This document shows, piece after piece, positions 8,221-17,366 of a DNA stretch of 64,000 nucleotides; positions within the stretch are counted from its first letter, which is position 1, and each line of letters opens with the position of its first letter. The notes beneath the pieces were generated by a model, which saw only the letters and a list, made by a program, of their open reading frames with translations, searched no databases and had not been told where the DNA came from. A program made the translations under genes and the position numbers. This stretch comes from DASUXY01 sp035301985 (lineage in GTDB: Bacteria > Bacillota > Bacilli > Bacillales > Amphibacillaceae): NCBI GenBank assembly GCA_035301985.1, contig DATGTE010000010.1, positions 1-64,000 on the forward strand, read 5' to 3'.

Positions 8221-10257
8221 TTATTCTTTTTCTGGATGATCCTCAGTGGAACTGGAGTCCTCATGATCTTCCTTGTCTTGTAACTCCTGTTCTTTACGTT
8301 CCAATTGGGCATCTACTTTTTCTTTAGCCTCTTCGTATGAACTAAATGATTGATCATCTTCTTTTGAGTGGATATTAACGGTTACATCGTCATCTGACTT
8401 TAACGATTTAGAATCTCTACCCAAACCATCTTTTTCCGGAAGGACGCCATGATCAAATAATGATTGAATTTCTTTAGCATCCAATGTTTCAACTTTAAGT
8501 AGTGTTTGTGCAATTGTTTCTAGTTGTTCTTTATGTTCCAGTAAGATTTTCTTCGCTCGGTCATAGCAATAGTTAATAAACCGCTGTATTTCTTGGTCAA
8601 TCTCGTGAGCGATTGCATCACTATAGTTTTGGTCGCTACCGAGATCTCTTCCTAGGAACACTTCACCATTACCACTTGTAAACTGAATCGGGCCGAGTTT
8701 CTCGCTCATACCGTACTCCGTAACCATTTTCCGAGCAATGGCTGTAGCACGCTGAAAATCATTATGTGCTCCCGTACTTACTTCACCGAAAGTAATTTCT
8801 TCGGCTACACGACCGCCCAACAATCCAGTAATTTTATCTAACAACTCTGGTTTTGTCATAAAGTAACGATCTTCTTTTGGAAGCATGACGGCGTATCCAC
8901 CTGCTTGCCCTCTCGGAACAATTGTCACCTTATGCACCGTATCTGCTTCATCAAGTACGACACCGATAATCGTATGCCCACTTTCATGATAGGCGACAAT
9001 ATTTCGCTCTTTCTCGGAAATGACTCGGCTTTTCTTAGCTGGTCCAGCGATGACCCGGTCGATCGCTTCATCCACATCAAGCATATCAATTTCTTTTTTA
9101 TCTCGACGAGCAGCAACGAGTGCAGCTTCATTTAATAAGTTTTCTAAATCAGCACCAGAAAAACCTGGTGTTCGCATAGCAATTGTTTCTAATTCAACGG
9201 TATCATCAAGAGGTTTATTTCTTGCATGGACCTTCAGCACGGCTTCTCGGCCTTTGACATCTGGTCTATTTACCGTAATTTGCCGGTCAAATCGACCTGG
9301 ACGTAAGAGCGCAGGGTCCAATATATCTGGACGGTTAGTCGCGGCAAGAATAATGATTCCTTCATTTCCACTAAAACCATCCATCTCGACGAGCAACTGG
9401 TTCAAGGTTTGTTCACGCTCATCGTGTCCACCACCAAGCCCAGCACCACGTTGACGACCAACAGCATCAATCTCATCAATAAATATAATACAAGGTGCAT
9501 TTTTCTTTGCGTTTTCAAACAAATCACGCACACGGGAAGCACCGACCCCAACGAACATCTCAACAAAGTCCGAACCGCTAATCGTAAAGAAAGGTGTGCC
9601 TGCTTCGCCAGCAACTGCACGTGCTAACAACGTTTTACCTGTACCAGGCGGACCTACTAACAGAACACCTTTAGGAATTCGTGCACCAAGAGCTGAAAAT
9701 TTTCGAGGATCCTTTAAAAACTCGACGACTTCTACAAGCTCTTGTTTTTCTTCGTCAGCTCCAGCTACATCTTTAAAACGGACTTTTTGCTTCTCTTCAC
9801 TATACATTTTTGCCTTGCTCTTACCAAAATTCATGACACGGCCACCGCCGCCTCCTTGAGCTTGGCTAAGAAGAAAGAAAAACAACAGTCCTATAATCAG
9901 AAACGGGATCATTGTCGTCAGTACCGTTACCCACATACTCGGGGTATCTTTTTCGATGACCTTCAAGACACTTTGTTCATTGGCCGTCTCTGTAATATCG
10001 GCAATAATCTCCGGATTGTCTGGAACTTGAGCAACAAATTGCATGTCTTTATCTTCCATTGTTCCGGTAAATCGCATTATGTCATTAACTGGCTGCATCG
10101 TCAATTCCTTGATTTCGCCATTATTTAATGCTTGTAAAAACTCTTGTACATTAAATTCTTCTGCTTGTTCATTTTGGTTTGTAAATACTCCAAAGATCCC
10201 GATAATAACTAAAAATAAGAGTACATAAAAAACCGCATTCCGGAATATTCGGCTCAT
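8221..10257 (-). CDS. ftsH: ATP-dependent membrane metalloprotease FtsH
   Basis: Membrane-bound AAA+ protease degrading misfolded and regulatory proteins. Two membrane segments (about 8-25 and 108-131) flank an extracytoplasmic domain. Walker A is GPPGTGKT (202-209), Walker B CIIFIDEIDAVG (256-267), the SRH region ATNRPDILDPALLRPGRFDR, and the zinc motif HESGH is at 424-428. Length 678 aa is about 40 aa longer than B. subtilis FtsH because of a charged Asp/Glu/Lys-rich C-terminal tail. It is monocistronic: own promoter (10294-10323) and terminator (8169-8203). Confidence 0.97.
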   Translation of the reverse strand: MSRIFRNAVFYVLLFLVIIGIFGVFTNQNEQAEEFNVQEFLQALNNGEIKELTMQPVNDIMRFTGTMEDKDMQFVAQVPDNPEIIADITETANEQSVLKVIEKDTPSMWVTVLTTMIPFLIIGLLFFFLLSQAQGGGGGRVMNFGKSKAKMYSEEKQKVRFKDVAGADEEKQELVEVVEFLKDPRKFSALGARIPKGVLLVGPPGTGKTLLARAVAGEAGTPFFTISGSDFVEMFVGVGASRVRDLFENAKKNAPCIIFIDEIDAVGRQRGAGLGGGHDEREQTLNQLLVEMDGFSGNEGIIILAATNRPDILDPALLRPGRFDRQITVNRPDVKGREAVLKVHARNKPLDDTVELETIAMRTPGFSGADLENLLNEAALVAARRDKKEIDMLDVDEAIDRVIAGPAKKSRVISEKERNIVAYHESGHTIIGVVLDEADTVHKVTIVPRGQAGGYAVMLPKEDRYFMTKPELLDKITGLLGGRVAEEITFGEVSTGAHNDFQRATAIARKMVTEYGMSEKLGPIQFTSGNGEVFLGRDLGSDQNYSDAIAHEIDQEIQRFINYCYDRAKKILLEHKEQLETIAQTLLKVETLDAKEIQSLFDHGVLPEKDGLGRDSKSLKSDDDVTVNIHSKEDDQSFSSYEEAKEKVDAQLERKEQELQDKEDHEDSSSTEDHPEKE

Positions 10258-10293
10258 TGCTTACCTCCTCCCAAACGGGAAAAACTATTATAC

Positions 10294-10323
10294 ATAGTAC
10301 CATAGTAAAAACTTATATGACAA
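10294..10323 (-). promoter_or_regulatory. Putative SigA promoter of ftsH
   Basis: Minus strand TTGTCA (10318-10323), 18-bp spacer, TACTAT (10294-10299), about 40 bp before the ftsH start codon. A TATAAT at 10287-10292 is too far from this -35 box but could extend the AT-rich melting region. Confidence 0.45.
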
Positions 10324-10404
10324 CTATTTTATCTTGCAAATATCAATTCATTTTCCATCGCATCCAAAAGTTTAATACGAATGGCAAATGTTATAAATCA
10401 ATCT

Positions 10405-10947
10405 TTACTTGCTATAAATTTCTGGTTTCAAAATCCCTATATAAGGTAAGTTACGATATTTCTCATCGTAATCCAATCCATAACCAACGACAAACTCATC
10501 AGGCACTTCAAAGCCAACCATATCCGCCTTGATTTTAGCAGTGCGTCCGGTAGGTTTATCAAGAAGCGTAACGATTTTAATCGAGCGCGCTTGTCGATAT
10601 TTAAACAAATCAACTAGATAACTTAACGTTAATCCACTATCAATTATATCTTCAATGATCAATAAATCCCGACCTTCAACTTTTGTATCAAGATCCTTGA
10701 CAATTTTCACTTCCCCTGTTGAACGAGTGCTTTTTCCACCGTAACTGGACACATCCATAAAGTCCATTTCTAAATGAGTATGAACATGTTTTAGCAAATC
10801 AGACATAAAAGGCATCGCTCCTTTTAAGACACCGATCGCTAATGGAAACTTCCCCTCATACTCTTTCGTTAATTGCTGGCCAAATTCTTGACACTTTTTT
10901 TTAATATCCTCTTCTGTAATAATTACTTTTTCAATATCGTTATGCAC
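10405..10947 (-). CDS. hpt: Hypoxanthine-guanine phosphoribosyltransferase
   Basis: Purine salvage enzyme joining hypoxanthine or guanine to PRPP. The PRPP-binding motif LLIIEDIIDSGLTLSYL (about 94-110) is intact, as are the GVLKGAMPFMSDL loop and the C-terminal VGYGLDYDEKYRNLPYIG. 180 aa is the family length. It sits between tilS (17 nt upstream) and ftsH, the conserved tilS-hpt-ftsH order in Bacillales. Confidence 0.96.
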   Translation of the reverse strand: MHNDIEKVIITEEDIKKKCQEFGQQLTKEYEGKFPLAIGVLKGAMPFMSDLLKHVHTHLEMDFMDVSSYGGKSTRSTGEVKIVKDLDTKVEGRDLLIIEDIIDSGLTLSYLVDLFKYRQARSIKIVTLLDKPTGRTAKIKADMVGFEVPDEFVVGYGLDYDEKYRNLPYIGILKPEIYSK

Positions 10948-10963
10948 ACACTGGAACCTCCCA

Positions 10964-12367
10964 TTACGTATTCCCTTTTTGATGATATTTCAATTGAATC
11001 CATGTCTCATTCTTCTCGCTCGTCTTTAGGTCTCTTTTCTTCAATCCTACAAGCCATAAAATCTTTCCGTTATTGTCAGTGACAATCGGCCATGAATACC
11101 GTTTATGCGAGGGAATTTTTGCATCAATAAATATGTCTTTTATTTTTTTGCTTCCATTCAAACCTTTCCACGTCATCCGATCTCCAGCTTGACGTGTTCG
11201 AATATGTAAAGGAAAAGAAACTTGTTCAACCGCACATACGTAAGTGTATCGACTATCAGCTCGTATGTCCATTTCATCCATGTATGTAGCTGAAATGATC
11301 GAGCCATCAGGCAGTTCCGTTTTTCCTGGAACGTCGATTGTCTTATGGAATGAAGGATCTTGAAGATAGCTACTTTCGAAGGATAGTATGATCTGTTCGT
11401 ATGATCTTTTCACCTTCAAATCGCGAGGAAAATCGATTTGGACGTGACCAGCTTTACTTTCCAACAATCGAAAGAAATCATCCTCATGTATATAGGATAA
11501 GTTTTTTGGTAATTCATCATACAGATAGTTTAATATTAGATGATAGGCTCGCCTTTGTAAAGCAGTTGGATAGGATTTAAAAGCAGCGATTTTAAATCGA
11601 ACTGATTTGCCATCCTCATCCTTCTTAATAATCTTTGTCACCATACGTTTTGCTTCGCTTTTCATAAACAGTTCATCATCATGTAATGTTTCACTCAAGC
11701 GCTGAATCGTCACATGTAAATTATGGTTTTTTCCTTTTAAAATAGGAACGACGTGTTTGCGAAAATAATTTCTCGTATAGTCCGTTTCTTCATTCGAAGG
11801 GTCAATTTTTGGTCGAATATCATGTTTACGACAGTAGGATTCAAGGGTTTGTTTCGTAACACATAGCAATGGTCGGACAATCCAACCAGAGGCAAAGCGT
11901 CGCTTCACTGGGATACCTAAAAAACTGGCTGAATTAGCTGTTCGTGTAAAATGCATGATCATCGTTTCAATTTGATCGTCTCCATGGTGCCCCAATGCTA
12001 AATAATCAGCTTCATATTTTTCCATTTGCTCTCTAAAAAATTGATAGCGCACTTCCCGTGCGGCAACCTGTGTACTAACTCGATGCTTTTTTTGATATGC
12101 TGGAACATTTAGGGATGTTCCAACGTATTCGATCTCCCACTCATTACACATCTGTTTAACGTAGCGAAGGTCTTCTAACCCCTCCTTCCCACGTAATTGA
12201 TGATTCATTGACAGAGCAATCACTCGCAAACCCCATCGCTTACGGATCGAATGATAAAAATGTAACAATGCCATGGAATCAGGCCCACCCGACACACCGA
12301 TTAATACAGTTGCTTGGTGTTTTAATAAGCGATGCTTCCTCATAAATTCACCGACCACTTGCTCCAT
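10964..12367 (-). CDS. tilS: tRNA(Ile)-lysidine synthase
   Basis: Attaches lysine to C34 of tRNA-Ile(CAU) so that it reads AUA. The PP-loop ATPase signature SGGPDSMALLHF is near residue 29-40, followed by NHQLRG and the GHHGDDQIETM motif; C-terminal domains with GDRMTWKGLNGSKKIKDIFID complete the protein. Start chosen at ATG 12365-12367 (MEQVVG...), 6 nt after GGGAAGG; a TTG two codons earlier is less likely. Product 467 aa. It follows the kinase gene by about 65 nt. Confidence 0.95.
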   Translation of the reverse strand: MEQVVGEFMRKHRLLKHQATVLIGVSGGPDSMALLHFYHSIRKRWGLRVIALSMNHQLRGKEGLEDLRYVKQMCNEWEIEYVGTSLNVPAYQKKHRVSTQVAAREVRYQFFREQMEKYEADYLALGHHGDDQIETMIMHFTRTANSASFLGIPVKRRFASGWIVRPLLCVTKQTLESYCRKHDIRPKIDPSNEETDYTRNYFRKHVVPILKGKNHNLHVTIQRLSETLHDDELFMKSEAKRMVTKIIKKDEDGKSVRFKIAAFKSYPTALQRRAYHLILNYLYDELPKNLSYIHEDDFFRLLESKAGHVQIDFPRDLKVKRSYEQIILSFESSYLQDPSFHKTIDVPGKTELPDGSIISATYMDEMDIRADSRYTYVCAVEQVSFPLHIRTRQAGDRMTWKGLNGSKKIKDIFIDAKIPSHKRYSWPIVTDNNGKILWLVGLKKRDLKTSEKNETWIQLKYHQKGNT

Positions 12368-12434
12368 AATCAACCTTCCCGTCCCGCGATGATTGTTTCT
12401 ATTTTATCACATATCCATAACTTTTGTCCGTTAC

Positions 12435-13352
12435 CTAAGGTAAAAATAAAGACGATAAATAATATATGAATGCAAGTATGAAAAGCCCGATTGATTCCAC
12501 AATAAAAGGAGTGCGATTTTTCCGCTGCTCTTTCTTTTTATTTTCGTTATGAATGACCGTTTCAATGTCTTGCTTCATTTGTGCACTTGATGCATATTTA
12601 CCCATCAGCGCTTTCTTTAAACAGCTCTTATATAGTTTTAAAGAGGGTATATCATGGAGTCGCCTGGAAATGTGATACAAAACATCTTTCTTTCGTTCGA
12701 ATGGCTTCGGGTCAAAAATACGTAAAAAAACCATTGCCAGGGAAAATAAATCATAACTTGCCTCAGCGCGTCTCGTTCCCAACCCCCAATAACCGCGGTC
12801 GTAAAATTCTGTATATTCTTTAACCGCACGCCCCATTTGTGTCGTCCCCCCGACATCAATCCAACGAATTCGAGGCGTGGGGGATGTGACGATTAAATTT
12901 TCCACTTTTAAATCACCGAACACCCAACCCGTTTCATGTAATTTTTGTAAATCACCTAACAATTGCAACATAAATACACCGACCCATTCGTATCCACGTC
13001 TTTTCAGAAATGCGTTGATCGACTCTCCTTGTACATATTCCATCACATAAAAATAGTATGTTATACCTCGAGGACTGATCCAATCATCTGCGTCTAGTAA
13101 ATCAGGCCCAAGACGTTTTTCTTGGACCTGATTGAGTCTTTTTAGAACATTGATTTCCGTAGTTATGGATGCCGTCTTGTCACTTATTTTCAAAGCAACT
13201 TCATGCCCATTACGAACACACAAATAAACAGTACCGATCGATCCTTGGCCTAATTTTCGTTTGATGAAATAGCGATGCCCATTCCATTTTCCACGAATGT
13301 GCATGCCAGGATGTAATGGACCATCATACTTCTTCCATGCCTTCTTCATCAT
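12435..13352 (-). CDS. yabT: Membrane-anchored eukaryotic-like Ser/Thr kinase (YabT)
   Basis: The Gly-rich loop GQGSIGTVY (about 36-44), VALKI lysine, and catalytic loop FGDLKVENLI (the HRD His is Phe-Gly, as in this atypical subfamily) mark a Hanks-type kinase. The DFG motif reads DVG (WIDVGGTT). A single C-terminal membrane helix (last ~20 aa) anchors it, as in B. subtilis YabT, a sporulation kinase activated by DNA and acting on RecA and others. It overlaps yabS by 29 nt, so the pair is translationally coupled. The family assignment is firm; substrates here are unknown. Confidence 0.88.
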   Translation of the reverse strand: MMKKAWKKYDGPLHPGMHIRGKWNGHRYFIKRKLGQGSIGTVYLCVRNGHEVALKISDKTASITTEINVLKRLNQVQEKRLGPDLLDADDWISPRGITYYFYVMEYVQGESINAFLKRRGYEWVGVFMLQLLGDLQKLHETGWVFGDLKVENLIVTSPTPRIRWIDVGGTTQMGRAVKEYTEFYDRGYWGLGTRRAEASYDLFSLAMVFLRIFDPKPFERKKDVLYHISRRLHDIPSLKLYKSCLKKALMGKYASSAQMKQDIETVIHNENKKKEQRKNRTPFIVESIGLFILAFIYYLSSLFLP

Positions 13353-14058
13353 TTTTTCTAAATCTCCTTAACAAGTGTCTCTTACCAAATTGATACATTG
13401 CTCTCCGAATCGCTGGACCTGTAGGTGTGATCCCACCGCTCGTCAACCTTGGAAAAACAGTTGTCACTTCATCCAGTTGTGGAGACCAATCGAACACTCG
13501 TTCAATGTCCTTTCGTTTGCCAGGAAAACGATAGATTGAAAAGAGATTTCGCCCGATCCGTGCATTTAAGCTAATCGATAAATCAATCAAAGCTTCTTTA
13601 ACCGTTTCTAGCTTATCATGCATACTTGCACTCGTATCCACGAGAACGAGTACTTCTAGATCACACGTTTCACCTAAATCCTCAACGGTTTCCATAATTT
13701 CGCCACGTTTCTCAGGAGCCAAGTCGTCCATCGTTTGTGTTGAATCTAAAATTTGTCGTAATTCCTTATTAACAAAGCCTTGTAAAGTTTGCGTCATCGC
13801 CTGCTTTGTTACCATTTGTACAGTTTCAGTAAGAGATTGTTGGTAGACGAGCTGACTGATGCCTCCACCTGCCGAAGCGATTTCCTCCACTTCCTGTAAA
13901 CCTTCTAACTCTTCATTTCGAGTTTCGTCTAAAATGCCAATGACATTCACTGTAATCCCTTGTTCATAAGCTAAAGCCGCTGTGATGGCGGGGTCTTCTC
14001 CTTGATTTGAACATCCGTCTGTAATGAGCAATATTTGTTTTAACGTTCCTCTTTTCAT
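13324..14058 (-). CDS. yabS: VWA-domain protein YabS
   Basis: A 244-aa soluble protein with two von Willebrand factor A-like parts. An N-terminal ILLITDGCSNQGEDP segment (about 9-23) resembles the end of a truncated VWA fold. A second has the MIDAS motif VLVDTSASM (near 137-145), with a threonine in the SGGITPTGPAIR loop. Its partner is the overlapping kinase gene, the same spoIIE-yabS-yabT order as in B. subtilis. GGAGGTG precedes the ATG. Probable role in sporulation, by association only. Confidence 0.85.
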   Translation of the reverse strand: MKRGTLKQILLITDGCSNQGEDPAITAALAYEQGITVNVIGILDETRNEELEGLQEVEEIASAGGGISQLVYQQSLTETVQMVTKQAMTQTLQGFVNKELRQILDSTQTMDDLAPEKRGEIMETVEDLGETCDLEVLVLVDTSASMHDKLETVKEALIDLSISLNARIGRNLFSIYRFPGKRKDIERVFDWSPQLDEVTTVFPRLTSGGITPTGPAIRRAMYQFGKRHLLRRFRKNDEEGMEEV

Positions 14059-14180
14059 GTATCGACACCTCCAATTTCCACTATCATTTTCGCCAAGAAG
14101 AATTGGAAGTATACATCATCTTCAGACGGATCGGCTCTATAAAAGAACGAAATAGTTATGCATCCCACCTCATTTGACGA

Positions 14181-16631
14181 TTACAAAGCCACTTCCTCAT
14201 AGATAGGAATCGAAGCCCACATCGGAGTATTTTTCTCAATTTTAGCAACAAGTACCGTCATATCATCTTCAATGACTCCAGAACGAGTACGAATTACTTC
14301 TTCCAATAGTAAATCAGCTACTTCTTGTGGGTCCTCTGTTTCCATATTTAAAATCTTTCGTTTCATCCATAGATCGGTATTCTCTACATGACGCGGACCT
14401 TCAAATATTCCATCGCTCATCATAATCAACAAATCCCCAGACTTCAGCTGATTAGTTACAATATCGACTTCAACGTCTTGAATAATTCCCATCGGCAAAT
14501 TGCTCGCTTCCATCTTCAATAATTCATTCCCTCGTTTAATAAAACTCGGTGATGAGCCAATTTTCAAAAAACGAACAAAAGCATTATGCAAATTGATAAT
14601 TGCTAAATCTAAGGTCGCAAACATTTCATCAGTCGTTCGTAAAGACAAAATTGAATTGATTGACTTTATAGCAACTTGTTCGGGAATACCTGTTTGCAAA
14701 ATTTGTTGTAAAAGCCTAAGTGTTTCCCTACTTTCTTCACGAGCTCGGCTACCATTTCCCATCCCATCGCTAATCGCTAGTGCATATTTTCCTGCGCCGA
14801 GTTCAATCGTCGTATAACTGTCTCCAGAAATAACTCCGCCCCCTTTTGCCGCACTCGAAACAGCTGTCTCGACAACGAATTCTTTCGCAGAACCGAATGT
14901 GAAAAATGAATACCCGTTCGGAAGTGGAGAAACGTCTTCTTGTTTAACAACAATCATTTCATTCAAAATATTCGATAAAATGGGCGCAATCACCTTTGTA
15001 CCCTCTCCGTGATAATCATAGAAAGAGACGGTCATTGCAATTTCTACATTCCCCTTCTCTAAGCAATATATATCTATTTTTTCAATCTCAATTCCAATTT
15101 GTTGTAGCGCATACGTAATTTGTGCCTCTTGTCGGTCATGGTATTGGCGCTCTTTGACAATTTCTTGTGCAAAATCATCCATGACTTCAGAAACACCTTG
15201 CAACTGCTCAGCGACAAGCCGCTTCGACTCAAGCACTTGTTGTTTTAATTTTCGATTCGCTTCAAAGTAGGATAATTCCTCTTTCATCGTATCCATAACC
15301 TTTTTTGATTTCACACAGTAATTTTCAAATTGGCGAATGAGACGATTGCTCGGTTCATGACTCGTAGTAAAACCATCTTTGATGGATTCCATGAGTGAAT
15401 AGGTTTTATCAAATTGCTCCTTCCAGCAACGGTCCTTCATAAAGCACGTTTGGCACGTTTTCTCAGTCACTTGGCTTAAATAGTGATCCGTTTCTCGTTT
15501 CATTTCCATGTGTTCCTCGGGATACGCTTCAGTTGTTATGAAGCTCTTTGAAAGCGCTGCAAAAACATCCGAAAACTGTTCAACTCGCTTTGCTGTAACG
15601 TTGCGAACTTTTTGCAAATATTTTTCTTGCTGATTTGTATACTCTTTCGTTCCTGGAATATAACGGGAGATATTCTTAATCCACCTCGCTGGGGTTAGAA
15701 AGAAGAAAGAAATCGCTATAAATGACTCCATAAATGAAGGCATGAAAGCAGTAGCATCACCATATATGCCAACCAAAAATGTCCCTACAAACAAGCCAAT
15801 CCCAACACCGAATTTTTTCCCCTCTTTGAGCAATCCACCTAGCAATCCTGAAAAGGCGAGTAGACTCATTTGGTAAAGCCCGGCGACATTGGCTAATGAT
15901 AAAATCAAACCAGCAACGACACCAACCGTTGAGCCAACGGCAGCTCCACCTACAAATGCAAGCAATAATACAAGGTATCTTGAAAGGACTTGTTCAATAG
16001 CTATTCCATATATTTCCCAGCCAATCGTACCCGTCAAGATCGAGGCGATCAAAATTATCATACAGACAATTTCTTCATTTTTTAAGGTAGGCGTATACTT
16101 TTTTAGTGATAATAAAGGAATGCTTTGCATAAAGATTAATACGAGAATGGCTCCTAGGACACCTTCAACAGATAAAAGCATCCATTCATAAGATGACAAT
16201 TGACCCATTATTGAATATAAAAATAAACGCGGGGCTACTGTAGCGAAGAAGGCAAACAATGGAATCAGCACTCGGTGCTTGTCCACATGTTTAAAAAAAC
16301 CGATCAAAAACATGAACACGGTCAAAGATAAAGTTATAAACATACCGTGCATCATCGAAAAGCTGAGTGCTCCCACAACAATCGCCAGTAGAGTTTTCAG
16401 TGCTTGATTCCTATGGGTGAGCCAAATTGTCGCGACAAATGCAATTGCAAAAGGTGAGACAGCGGACAATATAATCGCTCGTCCTAATAAAAATCCAGCG
16501 ATGATAAAGAACCAACCTTGATCAATGAGAATATCTTTGACCTTCATTGAAATTTTTCGCTTCATTTTCTCCCAATGACTTTGACTGATTTTCATTCCTT
16601 TAGCATTCAATCTTGGAATTGAACCCATCAT
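14181..16631 (-). CDS. spoIIE: Stage II sporulation protein E (SpoIIE phosphatase)
   Basis: Membrane PP2C phosphatase that dephosphorylates SpoIIAA and so frees SigF in the forespore. Residues about 30-320 hold ten or so membrane helices. A central region (330-580) includes a Cys-containing segment (CQTCFMKDRC), and the C-terminal PP2C domain (about 585-800) has metal-binding motifs AISDGMGNGSRA and MSDGIFEG. 816 aa, close to B. subtilis SpoIIE. Two adjacent ATGs are possible starts. It is preceded by a Spo0A-type promoter (16657-16737). Confidence 0.96.
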   Translation of the reverse strand: MMGSIPRLNAKGMKISQSHWEKMKRKISMKVKDILIDQGWFFIIAGFLLGRAIILSAVSPFAIAFVATIWLTHRNQALKTLLAIVVGALSFSMMHGMFITLSLTVFMFLIGFFKHVDKHRVLIPLFAFFATVAPRLFLYSIMGQLSSYEWMLLSVEGVLGAILVLIFMQSIPLLSLKKYTPTLKNEEIVCMIILIASILTGTIGWEIYGIAIEQVLSRYLVLLLAFVGGAAVGSTVGVVAGLILSLANVAGLYQMSLLAFSGLLGGLLKEGKKFGVGIGLFVGTFLVGIYGDATAFMPSFMESFIAISFFFLTPARWIKNISRYIPGTKEYTNQQEKYLQKVRNVTAKRVEQFSDVFAALSKSFITTEAYPEEHMEMKRETDHYLSQVTEKTCQTCFMKDRCWKEQFDKTYSLMESIKDGFTTSHEPSNRLIRQFENYCVKSKKVMDTMKEELSYFEANRKLKQQVLESKRLVAEQLQGVSEVMDDFAQEIVKERQYHDRQEAQITYALQQIGIEIEKIDIYCLEKGNVEIAMTVSFYDYHGEGTKVIAPILSNILNEMIVVKQEDVSPLPNGYSFFTFGSAKEFVVETAVSSAAKGGGVISGDSYTTIELGAGKYALAISDGMGNGSRAREESRETLRLLQQILQTGIPEQVAIKSINSILSLRTTDEMFATLDLAIINLHNAFVRFLKIGSSPSFIKRGNELLKMEASNLPMGIIQDVEVDIVTNQLKSGDLLIMMSDGIFEGPRHVENTDLWMKRKILNMETEDPQEVADLLLEEVIRTRSGVIEDDMTVLVAKIEKNTPMWASIPIYEEVAL

Positions 16632-16656
16632 TTACATCACTCCCTCTTTGAAAACT

Positions 16657-16689
16657 ATTAAAGCACAATGTTCCTATTTTTTTTGTCAA
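16657..16689 (-). promoter_or_regulatory. spoIIE promoter with 21-bp spacer
   Basis: Minus strand TTGACA (16684-16689), 21-bp spacer, TTTAAT (16657-16662), 26 bp before the spoIIE start. The long 21-bp spacing is the known peculiarity of the B. subtilis spoIIE promoter, which uses SigA plus phosphorylated Spo0A. The boxes are seen; the mechanism is inferred from the homologous gene. Confidence 0.72.
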
Positions 16690-16714
16690 AACAAGAGAGA
16701 CTCTTCAAAAATCG

Positions 16715-16737
16715 TTCGACGCCTTTCAAGTTGGACA
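16715..16737 (-). promoter_or_regulatory. Tandem Spo0A boxes upstream of spoIIE
   Basis: On the minus strand CGTCGAA (16715-16721) and TGTCCAA (16731-16737), each 6/7 to the 0A box TGTCGAA. They are 16 bp apart and lie just upstream of the spoIIE -35 element, where Spo0A~P activates the B. subtilis gene. Confidence 0.55.
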
Positions 16738-16925
16738 AGTTTCTTTCTACATCGCTTGCCATTTCCTGTTTGCTTCTGTCTATTTACAATGAATAAGCAA
16801 TCAACCATCACTAACAAGCAAAACATTTGTAATCATGAATACCATAAATGACAAAAGAAACTGTTTTACGAAGTTTTTACAAGGGGGGATGTTCCAAAAT
16901 GTTGTCAATGCATACGAAAAACGTC

Positions 16926-16954
16926 TTGACACAATCGACAACTTCATGTAGAAT
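16926..16954 (+). promoter_or_regulatory. SigA promoter of tRNA-Met
   Basis: TTGACA (16926-16931), 17-bp spacer, TAGAAT (16949-16954), 22 bp before the tRNA. It is divergent from spoIIE. Confidence 0.85.
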
Positions 16955-16976
16955 TATTTTTGTTGGATTTTTTAAT

Positions 16977-17050
16977 GGCGGCGTAGCTCAGCTGGCGAGA
17001 GCGTACGGTTCATACCCGTGAGGTCGTGGGTTCGATCCCCTCCGCCGCTA
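16977..17050 (+). tRNA. tRNA-Met (CAU), elongator type
   Basis: Full cloverleaf of 74 nt. The acceptor stem GGCGGCG pairs with CGCCGCT (terminal G-U). D arm GCTCAGCTGGCGAGAGC, anticodon loop TTCATAC with CAT at 17011-17013, T loop TTCGATC, A73. CCA is not encoded. The T stem has an apparent U50-U64 mismatch (GTGGG / CCCTC). In B. subtilis a tRNA-Met also lies between spoIIE and yabR, but with a tRNA-Glu that is missing here. Confidence 0.95.
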
Positions 17051-17064
17051 TTCTATGAATAACT

Positions 17065-17109
17065 AAAAAGCGTGTCGGAAGATGATAATCTTCACGACAC
17101 GCTTTTTTT
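17065..17109 (+). terminator. Terminator of tRNA-Met
   Basis: Long hairpin: outer arms AAAGCGTGTCG (17067-17077) and CGACACGCTTT, with an inner GAAGAT/ATCTTC stem, then TTTTTTT. A matching A-run on the other side may make it bidirectional. Confidence 0.92.
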
Positions 17110-17245
17110 AATATCGCCTGTTTCAATATGAAACGATTCTAATCGTGAACCACTTATTTGAATATGAAAAAAGGTGTTTTTATTGGATACTTTCTGACCA
17201 AGAGATCGGTGGGATAACCATCCAATGCGCCTTGAAAATTGCCAA

Positions 17246-17290
17246 TTAAAAACAGGTATCCTTTAAAAATGTTTGTAAAGATACCTGTTT
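17246..17290 (-). terminator. Terminator after yabR
   Basis: 11-bp inverted repeat AAACAGGTATC (17250-17260) / GATACCTGTTT (17280-17290) with an inner CTTTA/TAAAG pairing. On the minus strand it is followed by a T-rich run. It ends the yabM-yabN-rqcP-yabP-yabQ-divIC-yabR series. Confidence 0.85.
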
Positions 17291-17366
17291 GATTTATTTA
17301 TTAAATACGATGTGACATGGTCAATAATCAATAGAGCATTCCATTATAAACGATAGACAGCAAATG

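Noticed and set aside
9020..9454. 144-codon plus-strand ORF opposite ftsH
   Set aside because: Antisense shadow of the conserved AAA+ domain; no ribosome-binding site and low-complexity Ser/Arg composition.
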